This document shows, piece after piece, positions 27,962 to 37,069 of a stretch of 64,000 bases of DNA. Source of the DNA: SMWC01 sp964466315 (GTDB taxonomy: Bacteria > Pseudomonadota > Gammaproteobacteria > Steroidobacterales > Rariloculaceae); assembly GCA_964466315.1 (NCBI GenBank), contig CAYXNS010000002.1, positions 62,001-126,000 on the forward strand, in the 5' to 3' direction. Made by a program: the position numbers and the translations under genes. Each line of letters opens with the position of its first letter. Within the stretch, counting starts at the first letter, position 1. A model generated the notes under the pieces. That model saw only the letters and a program-made list of their open reading frames with translations. It was not told the origin of the DNA and ran no database searches.

Positions 27962-28900
27962 ATGCCCGCCCTAATCTGTGGCTCGATCGCCTATGACAAC
28001 ATCATGGTGTTCGAAGATTCGTTCAAAAATCATATCTTGCCGGATCAGATCCACATCCTGAACGTCGCGTTCCTGGTTCCCGATATGCGCCGCGAGTTCG
28101 GCGGTTGCGCCATCAATATAGCCTACAACTTGAAGCTCCTCGGCGAAGATCCATTGCCGATGGCGACGGCTGGGAGCGACTTCGAGCCCTACCGTGAGCG
28201 ACTCGCAGCCCAGGGGATTCGTCAGGATCACATACGCGTCATCGATAAAGTGTTTACGGCGCAGGCGTTCATTACGACGGACCTGGATGACAATCAGATT
28301 ACGGCGTTTCATCCGGGCGCCATGAATCAGTCCCATCTGAACGATGTGGGCGATGCCGAAGACGTGACCGTCGGTATCGTGTCGCCCGATGGGCGTGAAG
28401 GCATGCTGGCGCATGCCGCTCAGTTTGCCGCGGCCGGTATACCGTTCATCTTCGATCCCGGCCAGGGGTTGCCAATGTTCGGTGGCGAGGAATTGCGGCA
28501 GTTCGTCGATCAGGCCGCATGGGTGACGGTAAACGACTACGAGTGGCAGCTGCTGAAGGAACGCACAGGTTGGGATGTCGATGAGGTAAAGCAGCGCGTG
28601 CGCGCGTTGATAGTGACGCGGGGCGCTGAAGGCTCCGTGATCCATACGCCGGACGCGGATCTGGAAATTCCTGCCGTAACACCCGCTGCGGTCAGCGATC
28701 CCACCGGCTGCGGTGATGCTTATCGTGCCGGGTTGTTGTACGGGATCATGGCGGGTTTCGACTGGCTAACTGTGGGCCGCGTCGCAAGTCTGATGGGGTC
28801 TATTAAGATAGAATGTCACGGAACCCAGAACCACGAATTCACTCGCGATGAGTTCACGTCACGATTTCAGGCCAGTTTCGGCGAGCCTTTAACGGAGTAA
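27962..28900 (+). CDS. PfkB-family kinase, probably adenosine kinase
   Basis: 312 aa ribokinase fold. Substrate-side motif REFGGCAINIAYNLKLLG is followed by the C-terminal catalytic signature DPTGCGDAYRAG with the base Asp. Placement 31 bases after metK and seven bases before ahcY suggests adenosine as substrate: AhcY releases adenosine, and its phosphorylation pulls the reaction forward. Specificity within PfkB cannot be proven from sequence alone. Confidence 0.82.
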   Translation: MPALICGSIAYDNIMVFEDSFKNHILPDQIHILNVAFLVPDMRREFGGCAINIAYNLKLLGEDPLPMATAGSDFEPYRERLAAQGIRQDHIRVIDKVFTAQAFITTDLDDNQITAFHPGAMNQSHLNDVGDAEDVTVGIVSPDGREGMLAHAAQFAAAGIPFIFDPGQGLPMFGGEELRQFVDQAAWVTVNDYEWQLLKERTGWDVDEVKQRVRALIVTRGAEGSVIHTPDADLEIPAVTPAAVSDPTGCGDAYRAGLLYGIMAGFDWLTVGRVASLMGSIKIECHGTQNHEFTRDEFTSRFQASFGEPLTE

Positions 28901-28907
28901 CGAATAC

Positions 28908-30335
28908 ATGACTGATCAGATGGTAGTCGTCGACTCGGCGAACGAGGATTTCGTCGTCGCCGACATTGGTCTTGCCGAGTTCGGCCGCAGAGAGATCGCG
29001 CTCGCAGAGCACGAGATGCCTGGGCTGATGGCAACACGCGAGGAATTCGGCGCGAGCCGGCCCCTGCGCGGTGCTCGCATCACGGGTTCGTTGCACATGA
29101 CGATTCAAACCGCAGTTCTAATCGAGACGCTCGAAGCGCTCGGTGCCGAAGTCCGTTGGGCGAGCTGCAACATTTTTTCGACTCAGGATCATGCCGCAGC
29201 GGCCATTGCCGCGAACGGCACTCCCGTGTTTGCCATCAAAGGCGAGACGCTGGAGGAATACTGGGACTACGTTGACCACATCTTCGACTGGCCGGATTGT
29301 GATGGCCCGAACATCATTCTCGACGATGGCGGCGACGCAACGCTCTTCGTGCATCTCGGTTACCGAGCCGAGGACGACGCCTCGATCCTGGATAAGGCAC
29401 CCGAGACCGAGGAAGAGGGCGTGTTATTCGCGCAGCTTAAGCGGTCATTACAGCGAGACCCGCAAAGATTTCACCGAATGGTCAAGGGAATCCGCGGCGT
29501 AACCGAGGAAACGACGACAGGTGTCCATCGGCTCTATCAGATGCTGGAACGCGACGAACTGTTGTTCCCGGCAATCAACGTCAACGATTCGGTGACGAAA
29601 TCGAAATTCGATAACCTCTACGGTTGCCGTCACTCGCTCGTTGACGGGATCATGCGCGCCACCGATGTGATGCTCGCCGGTAAAGTCGCTGTGGTCGCCG
29701 GCTATGGTGACGTCGGTAAGGGCTGCTGCCAGTCTTTGAAGGCGCAGGCCGCGCGCGTGATCGTTACCGAAATCGATCCGATCTGTGCACTACAAGCCGC
29801 CATGGAAGGCTATGAAGTGATGACCATGATCGAAGCTGCAATACTCGGCGACGTCTTCGTCACGACGACCGGTTGTGTCGACGTGATTACCGAAGAACAC
29901 ATGTTGCAGATGAAGCATAACGCGATCGTCTGCAATATCGGCCATTTCGATAATGAGATCGAGGTTGAGAAACTTCGAAAATATGAGTGGGAAGAAATCA
30001 AGCCCCAAGTGCACAAGATTACTTTCCCCGGCGGAACCAGCATCGTTCTGCTGGCCGAGGGACGGCTCGTTAATCTCGGTTGTGCTACGGGCCATCCGAG
30101 TTTCGTGATGTCCAACAGCTTCACGAATCAGACGCTCGCGCAGATCGAACTATTCAATCATCAGGACGACTACCCGTTGGGCGTCTATACCTTGCCCAAG
30201 CACTTGGACGAGAAGGTCGCGCGATTACATCTGGATAAGCTTGGCGTACGTTTGGAAGAGCTCTCGGCGCGGCAAGCCGACTATCTCGGTGTCGCGGTTG
30301 AGGGCCCATACAAGCCCGAGCATTACCGGTACTAG
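28908..30335 (+). CDS. ahcY: S-adenosylhomocysteine hydrolase
   Basis: 475 aa, the long bacterial form with an insertion near residues 150-190. Motifs include GSLHMTIQTAVLIETL, SCNIFSTQDHAAAAIA, NVNDSVTKSKFDNLYGC, the NAD-binding VAGYGDVGKGCCQSL and the C-terminal KPEHYRY. It splits S-adenosylhomocysteine into homocysteine and adenosine. The stop is followed at once by a palindromic REP-like element that may terminate transcription. Confidence 0.97.
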   Translation: MTDQMVVVDSANEDFVVADIGLAEFGRREIALAEHEMPGLMATREEFGASRPLRGARITGSLHMTIQTAVLIETLEALGAEVRWASCNIFSTQDHAAAAIAANGTPVFAIKGETLEEYWDYVDHIFDWPDCDGPNIILDDGGDATLFVHLGYRAEDDASILDKAPETEEEGVLFAQLKRSLQRDPQRFHRMVKGIRGVTEETTTGVHRLYQMLERDELLFPAINVNDSVTKSKFDNLYGCRHSLVDGIMRATDVMLAGKVAVVAGYGDVGKGCCQSLKAQAARVIVTEIDPICALQAAMEGYEVMTMIEAAILGDVFVTTTGCVDVITEEHMLQMKHNAIVCNIGHFDNEIEVEKLRKYEWEEIKPQVHKITFPGGTSIVLLAEGRLVNLGCATGHPSFVMSNSFTNQTLAQIELFNHQDDYPLGVYTLPKHLDEKVARLHLDKLGVRLEELSARQADYLGVAVEGPYKPEHYRY

Positions 30336-30337
30336 AA

Positions 30338-30417
30338 AATGGGGCCAGATTCCTTTTTTCTCGAGATCGTTCCAGATCTCGCGTGGCTCATGAAAAAAGG
30401 GATCTGGCCCCATTATT
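30338..30417. repeat. REPIN-like palindromic element between convergent ahcY and tetR
   Basis: Two inverted arms, ATGGGGCCAGATTCCTTTTT and AAAAAGGGATCTGGCCCCAT, flank a second internal stem, GAGATC/GATCTC. The ~80-base element fills the gap between the convergent genes and could act as a bidirectional terminator. Related sequence (GGGGCC-rich core next to a T or A run) recurs at 31159 and 39727, which fits a REP family. No RAYT transposase gene is in the window. Confidence 0.75.
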
Positions 30418-31008
30418 CTAACGTTTGGCCGCGCCGATCAATTTCTCGAGGGCGACACTCGCGTGAGCCAGTGCGCTCTCATCGACGAGTAAACGCCTCG
30501 CAAAATGAAAACCCAGCACAATGCTGTGAAACTCGAAGGCAAACTGCCGGGTATCTAGTCCCTCGCGGAAGTTTGCCTCGGCGACGGCTTTCTGACTCAT
30601 CCTTCGAATGTGATCGATCCAGCTTTCTTGTTGATCGACGAGAAAGTCGCGTAGCTCACCGGGCCGGTCGGCCAGTTCGGTAGCCGCCGAGACCAACGGA
30701 CATCCGCCACGGCGTTCCTCCGAGGCGAGCCACTTGAGCCAGAGACGGAACAGGGCTCGCAATCGCATCTCACCGGTCGATTCTCTCAACGCGGGAGCTA
30801 ATACGCTCCGGACGAGGTCCTCGCCGGCCGTCTCGAGCACGGCTCGTTGCAGCGCTTCCTTGGAGCCGAAATGGCCGAAAAGTCCGCTCTTCGACATGCC
30901 GGTCACGATAGCGAGCCGGCCGATGCTCATGCCGTCGAGTCCATGCACGCCGGCCATGGCTACGGCCTGATCGAGGATTGCAGCTCGGGTTTGTGCGCCT
31001 TTTCTCAT
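30418..31008 (-). CDS. TetR-family transcriptional regulator
   Basis: 196 aa. The N-terminal helix-turn-helix is typical: RAAILDQAVAMAGVHGLDGMSIGRLAIVTGMSKSGLFGHFGSKEAL. The C-terminal ligand domain has GGCPLVSAATELADRPG, seen in a common TetR subgroup. The stop codon abuts the palindromic element. The nearest divergent target is the DASS transporter gene, 302 bases away; no operator could be assigned confidently. Confidence 0.88.
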   Translation of the reverse strand: MRKGAQTRAAILDQAVAMAGVHGLDGMSIGRLAIVTGMSKSGLFGHFGSKEALQRAVLETAGEDLVRSVLAPALRESTGEMRLRALFRLWLKWLASEERRGGCPLVSAATELADRPGELRDFLVDQQESWIDHIRRMSQKAVAEANFREGLDTRQFAFEFHSIVLGFHFARRLLVDESALAHASVALEKLIGAAKR

Positions 31009-31310
31009 GGAGGTTGCTGGGCGAACGATCGTACGATTTTATCACAGCTAGTTTACATAATCTCTCTCTCGTCCCGTCATGGCTGTGACAAGATGCCTGG
31101 TTTCGCCGCCGCGCGTAACGCTGCGGTGACCGACACAGGCGGCTGTCATGGTTCGTGTGAACAAAAAAGAGGCACGGCCCCATTTTCGTTCTTTTTCGTT
31201 CATAGGCCCTTTATTGTGGACGGGTTGCCGCCGTCCGGCCATTGCCCTGACTCTTCCGGGCCGGGTAAGCTCCGTACTCATCCGCGCTTAGACGATACCA
31301 AGAAGAAACC
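31009..31310. other. intergenic region without a recognisable gene
   Basis: This stretch separates the divergent tetR-like and DASS genes. It is locally AT-richer near 31040-31070 and contains one REP-like imperfect hairpin (31159-31201). No open frame here resembles a protein. Promoters for both neighbours are expected here, but no convincing -35/-10 pair stands out. Confidence 0.5.
31159..31201. repeat. REP-like imperfect hairpin
   Basis: GAACAAAAAAGAG and TTCTTTTTCGTTC form imperfect inverted arms around a GGCACGGCCCCATT core. The core and A/T runs resemble the element at 30338-30417. This is probably a degenerate single copy. Confidence 0.45.
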
Positions 31311-32675
31311 GTGCGCCTCATGATCTTGATTGGCGGGCCAGCATTGGCCCTCGCGCTGGGCCTCGGCCTGGCTTCTTCCGGGCAGCCGTCGGATGTCTGC
31401 TGGACAGCCGCGGTCACGCTGCTCTGTGCCATCTGGTGGGTGGCCGAAGCGATCCCTATTCCGATCACGGCCATGTTGCCGCTGGCGGTGTTTCCCCTAG
31501 TCGGCGTCCTGACGCCGAATCAAGTCGGTCAGGCCTATGGCAACCCATTGATCTTGTTGTATGTGGGCGGGTTCATGCTCTCGATGGCCATGGAGAAGAG
31601 CGGTGCGCATCGTCGTCTCGCGCTGGGTATGGTGACTCTTTTCGGCGGCGGCGGCGGGCGCGGCGTGGTCTTCGGCTTCATGGCTGCCGCTGCCCTCCTC
31701 AGTATGTGGATCTCCAATACGGCCACGAGCCTCATGCTCCTCCCGATCGTATTGGCGACACTCGAGGACACGAAGGATGAACGGCTCAGAATTGCGCTTT
31801 TGCTTGGCGTCGCGTTCGCCTGCAACGTAGGCGGAATCGGCACACCCGTCGGGACGCCTCCGAATCTGATCTTCATGCAGGTCTATCAAGAAACGACCGG
31901 CGTCGCGCTCGGCTTCATCGACTGGATGCGCTGGGGAATTCCGGTCGTCATTCTGTTCGTGCCGCTGATCGGCATCTGGCTGACGCGACATCTTTCTACG
32001 GGCGAAGTCCTTGAGCTTCCGGCCGTGGGTGCATGGCGTACCGAGGAGCAGCGTACCTTGATGGTGTTCGGCCTGACGGCGGCAGCCTGGATCACGCGCA
32101 ATGACCCATTCGGCGGCTGGAGCGCGTGGCTTAATCTGCCGCAAGCCAACGACGCCAGTGTGGCGCTCCTCGCCGTCGTGGTTATGTTCCTCGTGCCGAA
32201 TGGCAAGGGAGAGCGGCTGCTCGACTGGGAGAGTGCGGTCAAGATCCCGTGGGGAATTCTCATTCTGTTCGGCGGTGGTATTTGTATCGCGAGTGCGTTT
32301 GTCAGTTCGGGCATCAGTCAGATCATCGGTGAGGCGCTTGCTGCGCTCAGTGGCGTACACATCTTGATTCTTCTCGGCACAATTTGTTTGAGTGTGACAT
32401 TCTTAACCGAGATCGCGAGTAATACTGCGACGACGGCGTTGTTGATGCCTGTCCTCGCAGCGGCCGGTGTCGGTGCCGCCATCGACCCGCGTCTGCTCAT
32501 GGTGCCTGCTGCAATGAGCGCGAGTTGCGCGTTCATGCTACCGGTAGCAACCGGTCCGAACGCCGTCATCTTCTCGTCCGGTCAAGTTCCGATCAAATCG
32601 ATGGTTCGCGAAGGCTTCGGCCTCAATTTGATCGGCGCCGTCGTCATCACGACGGTCTGTTTTTTCGTCTTCTAG
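31311..32675 (+). CDS. DASS-family sodium/dicarboxylate (SLC13-type) transporter
   Basis: 454 aa with ~11-12 hydrophobic segments. The two symmetric SNT sodium/carboxylate-binding motifs are visible (MWISNTATSLMLLP near 127 and EIASNTATTALLMP near 367), as is the family hairpin GGIGTPVGTPPNLIF. It probably imports C4-dicarboxylates or related carboxylates with Na+. It lies eight bases ahead of an NhaP-type antiporter gene, which could sustain the sodium gradient the symporter uses. Confidence 0.9.
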   Translation: MRLMILIGGPALALALGLGLASSGQPSDVCWTAAVTLLCAIWWVAEAIPIPITAMLPLAVFPLVGVLTPNQVGQAYGNPLILLYVGGFMLSMAMEKSGAHRRLALGMVTLFGGGGGRGVVFGFMAAAALLSMWISNTATSLMLLPIVLATLEDTKDERLRIALLLGVAFACNVGGIGTPVGTPPNLIFMQVYQETTGVALGFIDWMRWGIPVVILFVPLIGIWLTRHLSTGEVLELPAVGAWRTEEQRTLMVFGLTAAAWITRNDPFGGWSAWLNLPQANDASVALLAVVVMFLVPNGKGERLLDWESAVKIPWGILILFGGGICIASAFVSSGISQIIGEALAALSGVHILILLGTICLSVTFLTEIASNTATTALLMPVLAAAGVGAAIDPRLLMVPAAMSASCAFMLPVATGPNAVIFSSGQVPIKSMVREGFGLNLIGAVVITTVCFFVF

Positions 32676-32683
32676 GCCGGGCG

Positions 32684-33934
32684 ATGTCGGTATTCGAAAT
32701 CGGTGCCTTCCTGATCGGGCTGTCGGCCCTGTTTGGCTACCTGAATCATCGGCTTCTGCGCGTTCCGCATACCATCGGCCTCGTGTTGATGGCGTTGGCT
32801 GCCTCGATGACGGTGATCGCCATCGATTTCGTTATGCCCGATGCGCAGGTCGACCGGCTCATTACCGACGTTCTCGACCAGATCGACTTTCATGAGGCTC
32901 TCATGCACGGCATGTTGAGTTTCCTGCTGTTTGCCGGTGCGTTGCACGTGGAGCTATCCGCCTTCCGTAGCCGCCTTCTTGCTATCGGTAGCCTAGCGAC
33001 GTTGGGCACGATGATCTCGGCGTTTTCGGTCGCGACGGGTGTGTGGTTTTTGTTTGGGGCTTTCGGCTCCGAGCTACCGTTCGTCTGGGCGCTCGTCTTC
33101 GGGGCGCTCATCAGCCCTACCGACCCCGTGGCGGTTCTCGGGCTCTTCAAGTCCGTCAGTGTGCCGGAGACGCTGAAGGCGAAAATGGCAGGTGAATCGT
33201 TATTCAATGACGGCGTCGGCGTTGTGGTGTTTACGGTCGTCGTGAGCATCGCGGTAGCGAACTCTACGGGCGGTGGCGAACTCGAGGCGGTCGCCGTTGC
33301 CGAGTTGTTCTTGATCGAGGTCTTCGGCGGCGCGTTGCTCGGCATCATTGCGGGCTACCTCGGCTATCGTGCGATGTATCATATCGACGAACACAATCTC
33401 GAGGTGTTGATCACGCTGGCCGTCGTCATGGTGACTTACGCTATCGCGATACGCCTGCATATGAGTGGGCCGATAGCGATGGTCGTCGCGGGCCTGTTCA
33501 TCGGTGATAAAGGGATGACCTACGCCGTCAGCGCCAACACGCGCGATCATTTGCAGAAGTTCTGGTCGTTGCTCGATGAAATTATGAATTCGGCCCTGTT
33601 CCTGTTGATCGGACTGGAGGTGCTGGTAATCGTACGCGCCGACACGCATGTGGTGTTGGTGATTCTGGCGATCCCGCTAACACTGGCAGCCAGGTGGTTG
33701 AGTGTCTATATTCCGATTCGCCTACTCAGTCGCTGGGAGACCTTTACGAAGGGTGCGGTTCCGGTGCTCGTCTGGGGTGGGCTACGCGGCGGTATCGCCG
33801 TGGCACTGGCGCTGTCTTTGCCTGCTAACGAATACAAAGGGACGATTCTGACTCTGACCTATGCCGCGGTATTGTTCTCGATAATCGTGCAGGGACTTAG
33901 CATTAACGCTCTCGTACGCCGCGTGATCGCGTGA
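32684..33934 (+). CDS. CPA1 family Na+/H+ antiporter (NhaP type)
   Basis: 416 aa from the ATG at 32684, chosen because hydrophobic helix 1 starts directly after it. About 12 membrane segments. Ion-site sequences of the family are present: LVFGALISPTDPVAVLGLFK (TD motif), GESLFNDGVGVVVFTVV (ND motif) and WGGLRGGIAVALALSLP. It exchanges Na+ for H+ across the inner membrane. It shares an operon with the DASS symporter. Confidence 0.92.
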   Translation: MSVFEIGAFLIGLSALFGYLNHRLLRVPHTIGLVLMALAASMTVIAIDFVMPDAQVDRLITDVLDQIDFHEALMHGMLSFLLFAGALHVELSAFRSRLLAIGSLATLGTMISAFSVATGVWFLFGAFGSELPFVWALVFGALISPTDPVAVLGLFKSVSVPETLKAKMAGESLFNDGVGVVVFTVVVSIAVANSTGGGELEAVAVAELFLIEVFGGALLGIIAGYLGYRAMYHIDEHNLEVLITLAVVMVTYAIAIRLHMSGPIAMVVAGLFIGDKGMTYAVSANTRDHLQKFWSLLDEIMNSALFLLIGLEVLVIVRADTHVVLVILAIPLTLAARWLSVYIPIRLLSRWETFTKGAVPVLVWGGLRGGIAVALALSLPANEYKGTILTLTYAAVLFSIIVQGLSINALVRRVIA

Positions 33935-33947
33935 TTCAGGCTGTTCG

Positions 33948-34352
33948 GTGGTTCACAATGCGCGCTCCGCTCCCTATACGTGGCTGACCCGGTTTCGTTA
34001 CGACGCCACGATCGACGGCGTTGCGCCGGTGAGCGATCTATACCGGCTCGGCGGCTTCCTCGATCTCTCCGGCTTCAACCAGAATGAACTCTCGGGACAG
34101 AACGCCGCGCGCGTCGGCACGGTCTTCTATCGCCGTGCAAACGATCTATCCATCCTGCCGGTCTATGCCGGGGTTTCTCTCGAGTTCGGTAATGTCTGGG
34201 ACGATCGCAGGCAGATCAGTGCGCGTGGAAGCGTTCTCGGAGGTTCGATCTGGATCGGCGTGGACACGCCTGTCGGCCCGATCTATGCGGGATACGGCAG
34301 ATCGGAAGACGACGTGAGCGCGTTCTATGTGTTCCTGGGACACATATTCTGA
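33948..34352 (+). pseudogene. beta-barrel C-terminus of a PlpD-like patatin/surface-antigen protein, 5' truncated
   Basis: The ~134-codon frame matches the end of outer membrane barrels of the Bac_surface_Ag family attached to patatin phospholipases: YRLGGFLDLSGFNQNELSG, LPVYAGVSLEFGNVW, GGSIWIGVDTPVGPIYAGYG and a terminal aromatic residue (FLGHIF). No signal peptide, patatin (GxSxG) or POTRA part precedes it; the coding-like sequence begins right after the antiporter stop. It is most likely the 3' remnant of a deleted gene. Confidence 0.75.
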
Positions 34353-34379
34353 CGACACTGACCGCTGCGCACGCTCGGC

Positions 34380-36668
34380 CTAGTGAGTCAGAGATTCGAG
34401 TTCGTTGAGAAGACCGCGTGCAACGTTGTCGGAAGGCGAGAGCGCGAGTAACCGCCGCGCGTACTCGGTCGCCAATCCGATCTCTCCGCCGTCCCGATGA
34501 ATCGTCGCGAGCGCCAGAAGCGTGTCGCGATGTCCGGGAAAGCGCTCGTGCGCCTGCGCTAGCGATTCGATTGCGCGCCCGCGTTCGCCGTTGGAGTTCA
34601 GAGCGATTCCGATGACGTACTGATAGTGAGGTGCATCCGGCGCGAGTTCGGCCGCGCGCTCGAGTTCAGCGAATGCACCCTGCGGATCGCCACTACGCAC
34701 GAGTGAGAGCCCCAGTGCGAAGTGCGCGCCGGCGCCCTGCGGATTGTACTCAATCGCCTCGATTAACAGCGCTTGAGCGCGTTCTTCGGTTCCGGAGAGA
34801 CGATAGATGTCCGCCAGGTTGATATAGGCGGGCGAGAATGCCGGCGCGCGCTCAATCGCGTTCTCTAGGAACTCGACGGCCTCGTCCGGACGTCCGAGCT
34901 GAGCCAGCGTACTGCCCCAGTTGAGCAGACCCTCGGCACGATCGGCATTGAACAGCTGTGCGTCGCGGTACTCGGCAAGCGCCGTGTCCAGATCATCGGC
35001 TCGTCTGTCGCTGAGCTCGTCTCGCGCCGGTAGAAGTACTCGCGCCGCCGCCATGCGCAGGCTTCGTAGCGGGTGTGTCAGAAATTGCTGAGCCGCCTGA
35101 ATGCGTAACTCAGGCGGCGTGCTCTCCAGAACGTCTAGCGCCGACAACTGGATGAGTGTCTCATCGCCCTGCAATACCTGATCGATCACGTCCAGTGCTG
35201 CGTCATCGATTTGTCTTGCGAGCAGACCAACGGCGGTCGCGCGGACGATCGGGGGTATGGTTGTGTCGATCACGAGCCCGCGCAGCGCGTCGGCACGGTT
35301 TGCGGCCCAGCTGCGGCCGGCGTGCAATGCCTGCCCATAGTGTGCGGTCTGTTGGCGGCCTTCCGGATGCCAGGCGGCCACGGTCGCCGCAGCCCACTCC
35401 GCGTTCTCGTCCGCATGACAGCCCGTGCAGGCATTCGGCGTGTCCAGCTCCAGCGACAGATCCGGACGGGGCACGCGAAGACTGTGGTCCCGCCGCGGAT
35501 CGACCACCATGTAGGTTGTTGCCGGCATGTGGCAGTCCACACAGTACGATCCGGACGTCTCGCGCGCATGCCCGTGATGTTCGATTACATCATAGGTACT
35601 CGCAACATGGCATCGCCCGCACAGGGCATTGCCTTCGACTCGCAACTCGGTGCTGTGCGGATCGTGACAATCGCTGCAACTCACGCCCGCAGCGTGCATT
35701 CTGCTCTGCAGGAACGAGCCGTAGACATAGACCTCGTCCTGGATCTGTCCGTCAGCATGATAGAGGTTCTCGTCCAGTAGCGAAGGGCGGAAACCGTCCA
35801 GAAGCACATCACCCGGTCGGAAGTCGTCGGTGAACTGGCTGCGCCGAGAGTGGCATTGCGCACAGGTCTCGAGTTCCGTGCGCGACGTCAGCGGTGGCAC
35901 ACGCTGTGCTATCCCTAAATCGTCGACATACTGCCAGCGGGCTGCATCGTCGCGCGCGAGACTCAGACCCGTCTCTTCGGGCGCGGCAACGTGCAGGGAG
36001 CCCGGACCGTGGCACGCCTCGCAGTCGACATCGATACTCGAGAACGTCGTCTCGTAGCTGTCCGTCGCCATGGAATAGTCTTTCCGCAGGTCAGTCGAAT
36101 GACACTCGGCGCAGGAACTGTTCCAGTTTTGAAAAGTACCGGTCCAGTGCAGCGGGTCCGTATGATCGACGGTATCGTCTGGATAGAGATGAAACCATCG
36201 TTGTCCGCCGGCCTCGACGGGCCGAGAATCCCAGGCGATGCTCAGCGCCTGAATCTGGCCTGCCGTTAGTTCGACGAGATACTGTTGGAGCGGTTCGATG
36301 CCGAACGCGTGTGAAATCCTGTACTCGGTTAGTGCTCCATCCGGCCCATTCGTCCGCACCCAATATTCGCTACCGCGTTCGAAGAATTCGGTCGTCACAC
36401 CGTTATATTCGAATGAGGTGTTCCCGAAATCACCGAGTATCGTGCTGGAGTCCGCTACCTGCATCGCGAGGTCGTGATGAGAGTCGCGCCACGCATCTGC
36501 CTCGTCGCTGTGGCAGGTCGCACATTGGTGTCCGCCGACATAGGCAGCCGCGGCGCTTGTTTCAATCGCGGACACGGCGGCCGGTGACTCGGGGCCTCGC
36601 TCGCAAGCTGGCAGCAGTTGCGCAACCAGGCCGGCGGTTATCACTCGTAGACAAAGGCGGTAGCTCAT
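34380..36668 (-). CDS. octaheme c-type cytochrome with C-terminal HEAT/TPR repeats, lipoprotein
   Basis: 762 aa. The N-terminal signal ends in a possible lipobox (LPAC22). Eight CxxCH haem sites are seen: CATCH (49-53), CAECH, CEACH, CAQCH, CSDCH, CGRCH, CVDCH and CTGCH, all in the first ~420 residues. Helical repeats follow: HEAT-like (~460-550), then about five TPRs (AYINLADIYRLSGTEERAQ and similar). This domain order occurs in multihaem proteins of unknown substrate; periplasmic electron transfer with protein docking by the TPRs is a fair inference. No quinol oxidase or reductase gene is adjacent. Confidence 0.88.
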   Translation of the reverse strand: MSYRLCLRVITAGLVAQLLPACERGPESPAAVSAIETSAAAAYVGGHQCATCHSDEADAWRDSHHDLAMQVADSSTILGDFGNTSFEYNGVTTEFFERGSEYWVRTNGPDGALTEYRISHAFGIEPLQQYLVELTAGQIQALSIAWDSRPVEAGGQRWFHLYPDDTVDHTDPLHWTGTFQNWNSSCAECHSTDLRKDYSMATDSYETTFSSIDVDCEACHGPGSLHVAAPEETGLSLARDDAARWQYVDDLGIAQRVPPLTSRTELETCAQCHSRRSQFTDDFRPGDVLLDGFRPSLLDENLYHADGQIQDEVYVYGSFLQSRMHAAGVSCSDCHDPHSTELRVEGNALCGRCHVASTYDVIEHHGHARETSGSYCVDCHMPATTYMVVDPRRDHSLRVPRPDLSLELDTPNACTGCHADENAEWAAATVAAWHPEGRQQTAHYGQALHAGRSWAANRADALRGLVIDTTIPPIVRATAVGLLARQIDDAALDVIDQVLQGDETLIQLSALDVLESTPPELRIQAAQQFLTHPLRSLRMAAARVLLPARDELSDRRADDLDTALAEYRDAQLFNADRAEGLLNWGSTLAQLGRPDEAVEFLENAIERAPAFSPAYINLADIYRLSGTEERAQALLIEAIEYNPQGAGAHFALGLSLVRSGDPQGAFAELERAAELAPDAPHYQYVIGIALNSNGERGRAIESLAQAHERFPGHRDTLLALATIHRDGGEIGLATEYARRLLALSPSDNVARGLLNELESLTH

Positions 36669-36719
36669 TCGCTGAAGTTTAGCTTGCGGCGATGGAGTCT
36701 GCGCGCCGCGCGCAGGGAA

Positions 36720-36857
36720 TCAAGATCTCGGGCCCTGGTTTCGCTGATAGAAATCGTAGACGAAGACGATGACTCCGACGGCGGCGATGCCTGTTCCAAG
36801 GCTGAACTCCGAGCCGATACCGATACTGAACTCCGAGCCGATGAGAAATATCTCCAT
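36720..36857 (-). CDS. small two-helix membrane protein, start uncertain
   Basis: The minus frame ending at 36720 is open for 72 codons from 36938 and reads as two hydrophobic segments separated by a duplicated GSEF motif (GSEFSIGIGSEFSLG), then VGVIVFVYDFYQRNQGPRS. The only ATG (36857) lies inside the first helix and gives 45 aa. The upstream codons (TTREPAVSLKIISI) look coding but have no ATG, GTG or TTG. It sits upstream of the octaheme gene on the same strand. The rest of 36669-37069 shows no other gene. Confidence 0.4.
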   Translation of the reverse strand: MEIFLIGSEFSIGIGSEFSLGTGIAAVGVIVFVYDFYQRNQGPRS

Positions 36858-37069
36858 CAGGACCCCGATGACGATAGCTGAAATGCTGATAATTTTGAGG
36901 GAAACAGCAGGCTCTCGTGTTGTTCTTATGTCTGATTTCTAACAAAGCAGCGCTCTTAGAGCAATGGGCTCGCATAACAGGGCACCAGTAGGCGGCCCAT
37001 AGTGTGACGGTTATTCGCCCAAGAGGGCCGCTTTTTGGCTACGGTTGAGCGTTGATTTCTCGGTGAAAT

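Noticed and set aside
31048..31281. Short protein-coding frames in the tetR/DASS intergenic region
   Set aside because: They show no domain or start-site support and overlap a REP-like hairpin.
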